Source of the DNA: an uncultured Clostridium sp.
Lineage (GTDB): Bacteria > Bacillota_I > Bacilli_A > RF39 > UBA660
Direction of reading: 5' to 3'
NCBI GenBank assembly: GCA_905199855.1
Contig: CAJKHY010000008.1
Coordinates: 1-37,685, forward strand
Length of the DNA: 37,685 nucleotides
Position 1 is the stretch's first letter. Each line of letters opens with the position of its first letter. Positions 32,519 through 37,685 of the stretch are shown piece by piece. Both the position numbers and the translations under genes were made by a program. Below the pieces are notes generated by a model that had not been told where the DNA came from, made no database searches, and saw only the letters and a list, made by a program, of their open reading frames with translations.

Positions 32519-32549
32519 AACTATTTGCTAAAAATAGTTTATTTTTTTC
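32519..32549 (+). terminator. Terminator of the DGR RT operon
   Basis: AACTATTT (32519-32526) pairs with AAATAGTT (32532-32539), followed by ATTTTTTT. Confidence 0.7.
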
Positions 32550-32592
32550 TATATTTTTGGTAAAATAGGATTAGAAAATAGGTGATTTAGTA

Positions 32593-32970
32593 ATAACTAA
32601 AGTACTTTTGTTGTTATTAGGATTTATTTTATTAATTATAGGAGCAGATTATTTTGTTTTATGGTCTTCTTTAACTACGAATTATAAAGTAATTGGGTTA
32701 ATTAGTTATGATAATAGTGTCTGTGGTAAAGAAGGAACAGGATATTTTGGAATAGGTATAAATATTTTTAATATATGTTTTGTACTAGGTTTACCTGTTA
32801 CTATATTTGGTAATATTATTCCAATATTTTCATTTTTAGATATTGCTATGTTACTTCTATCTTCAATTATTTTATTTATTTTTTCTTTAAATGATTATAA
32901 AATTACTAAATTAGAGAGTGTTATTATGGTAATGATATGTATATTTTATTATATTTGCATATTTTTATAG
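32593..32970 (+). pseudogene. Remnant of a CaCA-family sodium/calcium exchanger
   Basis: About 126 codons, very hydrophobic. The first 25 (LLLLLGFILLIIGADYFV) match the first helix of YrbG-like exchangers, and the last 75 (GIGINIFNICFVLGLPVTI..., ending in NDYKITKLESVIMVMICIFYYICIF) match the second alpha-repeat and last helices. The normal 310 or so residues are reduced to 126, so the middle, including the first alpha-repeat, is deleted. No good start codon follows the AGGTGA site: ATA stands at 32593 where ATG is expected; TTG 32608 is the first formal start. Best read as a decaying gene. Confidence 0.55.
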
Positions 32971-33016
32971 AAAAAAAAGGAAAAATATTATATAATGGTA
33001 TAAAAGTAGGTGTCTT

Positions 33017-34282
33017 ATGAAAAAAGTGTACACAAGTATTAATCTTGGTAGTGATACCATTAAGTTTGTCGTAGGAGAACTGTATAATAATAAGATTAAT
33101 CTTCTAAGTAGTTATGAGATAACTTCTAAAGGAATTAGAAAAGGTTTGATAGTCGATGCTAACTTAGTAATTAATTCAATAAAAGATGGTGTCAAGGAAA
33201 TAAATAAAAATTTAGGTATTGAGATAAAAAAAGTTATTGTTAATGTTCCTTCTTATAATGCTAAGTTTTTGTATGTAACTTCTAGTATTACTAATGAAAA
33301 TGAAGATAAGATAATAACTTCTAAAATGGTTACTGATTTGATAAAAAAATCAGTATATAGTAAAATTGCTAATGATTATGAATTGTTAACAGTGATTCCT
33401 TTAGATTTTGTAATTGATGGAAATAAAGGAAATCGTGTAGCGGTAGGTGTTAAGGGAACTGAGATTGAATTTAAAGGAATAATGATATCTACTCCTAAGA
33501 AAAATATCTATTCAGTAATAAGTTGTATAGAAGGTGCTTCTTTAGAAGTTGCGGATATTACATTTGATGGAATTGGGGATTATTTTGAGGTAAGAAATGC
33601 TAATTTAGATAAAAAAGTTGGGGCTATTATTAACTTGGGACATGATACTACAACAGTATCTATTATCAATAAGGGTAAATTTATGAATACAGAGATTATC
33701 CAAATAGGTGGAAGAAGTATTGATAAAGATTTAGCTTGTGTATTTGGTATTAGTATCTTTGATGCTAGAACAATAAAAGAGAAGTTTTCTGTGGCACATA
33801 AGAGATATACTCAACTTGGGGAAACGTATGAGGTAAAGAATAATCTAGGAGAAATGATTAAATTAAATCAATATGAAGTATCTCAAGTAACTATGGAGCG
33901 TTTAATAGAACTATTAAATTTAGCTAAAAAACAAATACTTCTCTTGACAAAACAAAATATTAACTATATAGTTTTTACAGGAGGACTTACAGAAATTAAA
34001 AATTTTCGTAATTTATGCTATGAAATTTTTGGAAAAGATGTTATAATATATTCAATGAATACCTTAGGAATTCGTGATAATAAATATACAACGGCTTTAG
34101 GTATGATAAAATATTTTATTGATAAAATGGAAGTAAGGGGAAAAGAGATATCTTTAATAAGTGAAGAAGATGAGGTTTCTTTAATTACTCCAAAAAATAA
34201 TCACAGGAAAATAGAAGGTAAAATTATTACTAATTTATTTACAAAATTCTTAAGTAATAATAAGGAGGAAAAAAATGACTAA
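33017..34282 (+). CDS. ftsA: Cell division protein FtsA
   Basis: 421 residues. Actin-like ATPase that ties FtsZ to the membrane. Nucleotide-binding segments INLGSDTIKFVVGE, GAIINLGHDTTTVSIINKG and YIVFTGGLTEIKNF; the SHS2/1C insert lies near residues 85-160; the C-terminal end (ITNLFTKFLSNNKE) is a short amphipathic membrane-binding helix. ATG after TAGGTG; a TATAAT lies at 32991-32996 without a clear -35. Overlaps ftsZ by 8 bases. The pair stands outside a dcw cluster, as far as this window shows. Confidence 0.94.
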   Translation: MKKVYTSINLGSDTIKFVVGELYNNKINLLSSYEITSKGIRKGLIVDANLVINSIKDGVKEINKNLGIEIKKVIVNVPSYNAKFLYVTSSITNENEDKIITSKMVTDLIKKSVYSKIANDYELLTVIPLDFVIDGNKGNRVAVGVKGTEIEFKGIMISTPKKNIYSVISCIEGASLEVADITFDGIGDYFEVRNANLDKKVGAIINLGHDTTTVSIINKGKFMNTEIIQIGGRSIDKDLACVFGISIFDARTIKEKFSVAHKRYTQLGETYEVKNNLGEMIKLNQYEVSQVTMERLIELLNLAKKQILLLTKQNINYIVFTGGLTEIKNFRNLCYEIFGKDVIIYSMNTLGIRDNKYTTALGMIKYFIDKMEVRGKEISLISEEDEVSLITPKNNHRKIEGKIITNLFTKFLSNNKEEKND

Positions 34283-35360
34283 TATGTTAGGATTAGAAAT
34301 GGATCAATTGGCAAAAATTAAAGTTATTGGTGTTGGTGGAGGAGGTTGTAATGCTGTTAATAGAATGATCGAATCAGGACTTAAAGGCGTTGATTTTATT
34401 GTTGCTAATACAGACTTACAAGTATTAAATAACTCTTTGGCTCCATTGAAATTACAATTAGGAGTAGAACTCACTGATGGACTTGGAGCAGGTGCTAATC
34501 CTGAAATAGGAAGAGAAGCCGCATTAGAAAATAAAAAAGAAATAGAAGATGCCTTAGAAGGAGCTGATATGGTCTTTGTTACATGTGGTATGGGAGGCGG
34601 TACTGGTACAGGTGCTGCTCCAGTAATAGCAGAGATTAGCCAGGATCTTGGTGCCTTAACTGTAGGTATTGTTACAAAACCATTTAGTTTTGAAGGTAAA
34701 AAAAGAATGGAGCAAGCAGTTGCTGGCTTAGATGAGTTAAAGCAACATGTAGATACTTTAATAGTAATTCCAAATGATAGATTAAGAGAAATAATTGATA
34801 AATCTACTCCAATGTTAGATGCATTTAGAGAAGTAGATAATGTTTTACATCGTGGTGTTCAATCTATATCTGATTTGATTGCGGTGGCAGGATTAGTAAA
34901 CTTAGACTTTGCAGATGTTAAAGCCGTTATGAAAGATAGAGGAAATGCTTTAATAGGAATTGGTGTTGGAGCGGGAGATAATAGAGCTGTTGAAGCGGCA
35001 AAACAAGCTGTATCTTCACCACTTCTTGAAACATCTATCAGTGGTGCAACCGATGCAATTATTAATGTAACGGGAGGTTCTAGTTTAACATTATTTGAAG
35101 TAGAAGAAGCTGCAGAGGTTATTAGAAGTGCTGCAAATACAGATATCAATACAATATTTGGAGCAGTTATCAATGAGAATTTAAGTGATGAAGTAATAGT
35201 TACAGTAATTGCAACTGGATTTGAGAAACCAAGTGAACCATTATATCATAGTTTTAATTCAACTAAGAGAGAAGAAATAGAAAAAGAAAGTGCTAAGGAA
35301 GAAGATATTGATAGTGAATTTGATATTCCTCCATTCTTAAGAAATAGACAAGATTTTTAA
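34275..35360 (+). CDS. ftsZ: Cell division protein FtsZ
   Basis: 361 residues. Tubulin-like GTPase forming the division ring. KVIGVGGGGCNAVNRMI, the tubulin signature GGGTGTGAAP and the synergy-loop LDFADVKAVMKDRGNALIG are normal. A short linker leads to the C-terminal peptide FDIPPFLRNR, the docking site for FtsA. ATG lies in the end of ftsA, after AAGGAGG. Complete. Confidence 0.98.
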   Translation: MTNMLGLEMDQLAKIKVIGVGGGGCNAVNRMIESGLKGVDFIVANTDLQVLNNSLAPLKLQLGVELTDGLGAGANPEIGREAALENKKEIEDALEGADMVFVTCGMGGGTGTGAAPVIAEISQDLGALTVGIVTKPFSFEGKKRMEQAVAGLDELKQHVDTLIVIPNDRLREIIDKSTPMLDAFREVDNVLHRGVQSISDLIAVAGLVNLDFADVKAVMKDRGNALIGIGVGAGDNRAVEAAKQAVSSPLLETSISGATDAIINVTGGSSLTLFEVEEAAEVIRSAANTDINTIFGAVINENLSDEVIVTVIATGFEKPSEPLYHSFNSTKREEIEKESAKEEDIDSEFDIPPFLRNRQDF

Positions 35361-35388
35361 ACTGATTATGTAATCAGTTTTTTTCTTT
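35359..35388 (+). terminator. Terminator of ftsAZ
   Basis: AAACTGATTA pairs with TAATCAGTTT in a near-continuous stem, followed by T-rich sequence. The stop codon of ftsZ is at its foot. Confidence 0.75.
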
Positions 35389-35399
35389 TGGTAGGTAGA

Positions 35400-35428
35400 T
35401 TGACAAAATAAGATTTTTTTAGTATAAT
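35400..35428 (+). promoter_or_regulatory. Distal promoter of gpsB/rnpB
   Basis: Consensus TTGACA (35400-35405), 17-bp spacer, consensus TATAAT (35423-35428). Confidence 0.8.
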
Positions 35429-35435
35429 CTTATTT
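35406..35435. promoter_or_regulatory. Palindromic operator candidate over the distal promoter
   Basis: AAATAAGATT (35406-35415) and AATCTTATTT (35426-35435) form a perfect 10-bp inverted repeat that spans the spacer and the -10. Its position would suit a repressor; the high AT content makes chance less remote than in balanced DNA. Confidence 0.4.
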
Positions 35436-35477
35436 GCTTCAAGTGGTTTATGTGCTTTAAAAAAACTATTATTGGAA

Positions 35478-35506
35478 TTGACAAAACAAGACAAATATCA
35501 TAAAAT
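35478..35506 (+). promoter_or_regulatory. Proximal promoter of gpsB/rnpB
   Basis: TTGACA (35478-35483), 17-bp spacer, TAAAAT (35501-35506), 23 bp before gpsB. Confidence 0.65.
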
Positions 35507-35528
35507 ATTATTATAGAGGTGAAGTAAA

Positions 35529-35855
35529 ATGTATCAAGGTAGAATTGAATTAAGTGCTAATGATATATTGGAGAAAGAATTTAAGATAGATCCATCAGGT
35601 TATCGTATGAAGGAAGTAGATCAATTTTTAGATACAGTTATTAAAGACTATAACGAATTTTATACAATAATTAAAACTATTGAAAAAGAGAGAAAACAGT
35701 TACTTGAAGAAAATAGTGAGTTAAGACAAGAACTTAGAAACTTAAAAAGTGGTATTGCCGCGGCACGTGGTAATGATAAAGAACTTACTAATATAGACTT
35801 ACTTAGAAGAATTTCACAACTAGAAAAAATTGTTCTTGGAAAAAATAATGAATAA
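35529..35855 (+). CDS. gpsB: Cell division regulator GpsB (DivIVA family)
   Basis: 108 residues. Small coiled-coil protein that links penicillin-binding proteins to the division site. N-terminal DivIVA-type domain (LSANDILEKEF..GYRMKEVDQFLDTVIKDYNEF), a coiled coil (about 45-75) and the GpsB-specific C-terminal trimer segment NIDLLRRISQLEKIVLG. ATG after GAGGTGA. The gene ends directly at the 5' end of rnpB, so both are likely on one transcript, as in other Firmicutes where the two are neighbours. Confidence 0.92.
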   Translation: MYQGRIELSANDILEKEFKIDPSGYRMKEVDQFLDTVIKDYNEFYTIIKTIEKERKQLLEENSELRQELRNLKSGIAAARGNDKELTNIDLLRRISQLEKIVLGKNNE

Positions 35856-36212
35856 ATAATTAATCTGGGTAAACGCTGCAAAATTATTTTGTAGAGGAAA
35901 GTCCACGCTCGCACTACCTGAAATGGTAGTAGTGTTTGTGCTTAGGGAAAAAATAACCTAAGGTAGATTTATCTAACGGCAGTTTTATTTTCTAAAAGGT
36001 AACTCATGAAAATAAGACTTTAAGGTGCCACAGAAACGAGTTTATTTGGAAACAAATAAAATGAAACGAGGTAAACCCCACAAGCGAGAAATCCAAATTT
36101 TGGTAGGAGAATTACTACTGGGGAATAAAACTTAAGTAGTGAATGCGAAAGCATAGATAAATGTTTACCGCCTAGTAATAGGTACAGAACGTGGCTTATA
36201 AGATTTATTATT
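35856..36212 (+). ncRNA. rnpB: RNase P RNA (class B type)
   Basis: Ribozyme that trims tRNA 5' ends. Conserved blocks are present in order: GAGGAAAGTCC near the 5' end, the ACAGAAA segment, ACCCCAC, and GTACAGAACGTGGCTTATA near the 3' end. P1 is formed by AATAATTAATC (35855-35865) and GATTTATTATT (36202-36212) with one mismatch. The arrangement fits the Bacillus (B) class. Ends are set by P1 and may be off by a few bases. Confidence 0.93.
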
Positions 36213-36229
36213 ATAAAAGGAAGGAAACT

Positions 36230-36700
36230 ATGAAAGAAATAGGTTTAAGTTTAAAAGCCAAAAGAGAAGAAAATGGAGTTACGGTTGAAGAGGCAGCAGA
36301 GGATTTAAAACTAAGACCGAGTCAAATAAGAAGTATTGAAGAGGGGAAAATAGAAGATTTTAAGGATGTCTTTTATTTAAAATATTTTATTCGTGATTAT
36401 GCTAAATATTTAGGATTAGATGGTAATAAACTAGTCGATCAGTTTAATGAATTTTTATTTGATTATACATCTAAGATACCTCTTAGTGCACTTGAGCAAG
36501 CAAAAAAAGAAAAAGAAAATGAAAAAAGAGAAATAGTATCACCATATACATATCACCACAAGGAAAAGTTTAAATTACCTAGTTATACTTGGTATATATT
36601 AATTGCTATCGTGGTTATTGTTATTGGTTATGTTATAATTAGTCATTTACAAAATGATGACTTTAAAAGTGATGAAATAACATTTGTTGAAAGGAGATAA
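36230..36700 (+). CDS. rodZ: RodZ-like membrane protein with HTH domain
   Basis: 156 residues from ATG 36230 (AAGGAAGG upstream; an earlier ATG at 36191 lies inside rnpB). N-terminal HTH_25-type domain (IGLSLKAKREENGVTVEEAAEDLKLRPSQIRSIEEGKIEDF..YLKYFIRDYAKYLGLD), a charged linker and one membrane helix (about 122-142); the outer part is only about 14 residues, so the usual DUF4115 periplasmic domain is missing. Acts with MreB in wall elongation in other bacteria. Upstream of pgsA, a common pairing. Confidence 0.85.
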   Translation: MKEIGLSLKAKREENGVTVEEAAEDLKLRPSQIRSIEEGKIEDFKDVFYLKYFIRDYAKYLGLDGNKLVDQFNEFLFDYTSKIPLSALEQAKKEKENEKREIVSPYTYHHKEKFKLPSYTWYILIAIVVIVIGYVIISHLQNDDFKSDEITFVERR

Positions 36701-36703
36701 ATT

Positions 36704-37297
36704 ATGAATTTAGCAAATAAGTTAACAATGTCTAGAATTACTCTATCTTTGGTTATTATTGTTTTGTTACTTTTTCCATTTGAACAATTAGGTTTTAATT
36801 TTCCTAGTTTAGTATTAGATGGAAGAATTATGGTGGATACTAAGTATTTAATCGCTGGTATCATATTTATAATTGCTTCATTAACTGATTATTTTGATGG
36901 TATTGTGGCTAGAAAATATAATATGATTACTGATTTTGGTAAAACAATAGATGCTATAAGTGATAAAATACTAACTAATTCATTAATTATTATTCTTGCT
37001 TGTCAAGGGATGGTTAGTCCTATAATTGCGGTAGTTATTGTAATTAGAGATATTGTAGTTGATTCACTTAAAATGATTATGGGTAGTAAGAAGGGTGCTG
37101 TTGGTGCGATAAGGGTAGCAAAATGGAAAACAGCAACACTTATGATAGGCTTAACTTTGTCATTATTTTATGATTTGCCATTTTCCTTATTAGGAATAAC
37201 TGTCAGTGATTATATTTTAATAGTTGCAGCGGTGTTATCAATAATATCAGGAGTAGAATATTATAAAATGGCATCTAGTTGTTTTGAAACCAAATAG
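36704..37297 (+). CDS. pgsA: CDP-diacylglycerol-glycerol-3-phosphate phosphatidyltransferase
   Basis: 197 residues. Makes phosphatidylglycerol phosphate in the membrane. The CDP-alcohol transferase motif D-G-x2-A-R-x8-G-x3-D-x3-D is complete: DYFDGIVARKYNMITDFGKTIDAISDK. NKLTMSRI at the N-terminus and about six membrane helices are as expected; slightly longer loop after helix 1 (FPFEQLGFNFPSLVLDGRIMVDTKY). ATG after AAAGGAG, only 3 bases after rodZ. Confidence 0.94.
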   Translation: MNLANKLTMSRITLSLVIIVLLLFPFEQLGFNFPSLVLDGRIMVDTKYLIAGIIFIIASLTDYFDGIVARKYNMITDFGKTIDAISDKILTNSLIIILACQGMVSPIIAVVIVIRDIVVDSLKMIMGSKKGAVGAIRVAKWKTATLMIGLTLSLFYDLPFSLLGITVSDYILIVAAVLSIISGVEYYKMASSCFETK

Positions 37298-37309
37298 AAG
37301 GAGGAAATT

Positions 37310-37648
37310 ATGAACGGGGTAATGGTAGATGGCCTTGCTTTAGGTATAGAGATTAAGAAAAATGATTATGATTATACCTGTGGTTTAGCAAAAATAGGCC
37401 GTATTAATAATGATAGATTTATTAATATAGATAATAATGAAATGTATAATATATATAAGAAGAGTAAAACTAATGAAGATAGTACTATTTTAGTTATAGA
37501 ACCTAATATAAAGAATTTTTTAAATGTTTATATGGGTGTTAATGAAGAAGTATTATCACCTACTTGGATTAAGCATCTTTTAAAAGAAGTATATCCTAGT
37601 ATTAGTTTTTATCCACCTAAGAAGGTATTAATTAAGAATATGAAGTAA
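37310..37648 (+). CDS. Hypothetical protein downstream of pgsA
   Basis: 112 residues, ATG after GAAGGAGG, 12 bases after pgsA, so most likely in the rodZ-pgsA transcript. Soluble, no signal peptide or membrane helix, Asn/Lys-rich. I do not recognise the family. Visible traits: MVDGLALGIEIKKNDYDYTCGLAKIGRI at the start and PTWIKHLLKEVYPSISFYPPKKVL near the end. In many Firmicutes cinA or recA follow pgsA; this is neither. It looks complete and ends in a terminator. Confidence 0.6.
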   Translation: MNGVMVDGLALGIEIKKNDYDYTCGLAKIGRINNDRFINIDNNEMYNIYKKSKTNEDSTILVIEPNIKNFLNVYMGVNEEVLSPTWIKHLLKEVYPSISFYPPKKVLIKNMK

Positions 37649-37672
37649 CTTTTATATAAGTTATTTTTTTAT
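37646..37672 (+). terminator. Terminator after the rodZ-pgsA cluster
   Basis: TAACTT (37646-37651) pairs with AAGTTA (37658-37663), followed by seven T. Includes the stop codon. Confidence 0.6.
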
Positions 37673-37685
37673 TTTGTTTGCTAAT

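Noticed and set aside
1..37685. CRISPR array
   Set aside because: No regularly spaced repeats were seen on reading the window.

Overview
This is an AT-rich Firmicutes/Bacilli-type chromosome segment. Translation is standard: TGA works as a stop in the overlaps map/infA, response regulator/kinase and MutS-like/avd. The S10-spc-alpha order, a class B-type RNase P RNA, a one-piece tmRNA, GpsB, FtsA/FtsZ, RodZ and FemX/DacF wall enzymes suggest an uncultured, wall-bearing gut bacillus close to the Mollicutes-like lineages (for example RF39-type). The lineage is inferred from gene content and composition, not from a tree.

Layout. (1) 1-2910 looks foreign to the rest. It holds a decayed flippase-like membrane gene with a TAG in frame, interrupted at its 3' end by an IS4-family element (884-2587, 17-bp perfect inverted ends), and the tail of a minus-strand membrane gene. 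(2) At about 2911 two opposing genes are both cut at the same point, which suggests a recombination or assembly junction; a UvrD-type helicase tail (2914-3393) follows. (3) 3485-5827 is a surface protein with a formylglycine-generating-enzyme/C-type-lectin-like fold and one in-frame TGA. (4) 5970-20213 is the complete S10-spc-alpha ribosomal operon with secY, adk, map, infA and rpoA; rpmD (L30) is missing. (5) 20263-27683 carries femX, dacF, topA, ssrA, a two-component system and a small HTH regulator. (6) 27788-27864 is tRNA-Asn. (7) 27962-32549 is a diversity-generating retroelement (DGR). (8) 32593-37672 has a decayed cation exchanger, then ftsA-ftsZ, gpsB, rnpB, rodZ, pgsA and an unknown gene.

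The DGR is the most notable system. A membrane-anchored target protein ends in a variable repeat (VR, 29826-29979). Downstream lie GC-rich hairpins, the template repeat (TR, 30218-30365), a structured spacer with its own terminator, a MutS-domain-I-like accessory gene, an accessory variability gene (avd) and a reverse transcriptase carrying the DGR hallmark GNYTSQ and YCDD motifs. Over 35 aligned codons 16 of 31 TR adenines differ in VR, against 5 of 74 other bases, which is the signature of adenine-directed mutagenic retrohoming. Several marks of decay or altered control stand out: avd has an in-frame TAA at codon 18, VR carries non-adenine changes and a 6-nt length difference from TR, and the paralogous target at 3485-5827 has an in-frame TGA and no matching TR here. 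A promoter, 19-codon ORF and strong terminator in front of the target gene suggest attenuation or a gene remnant.
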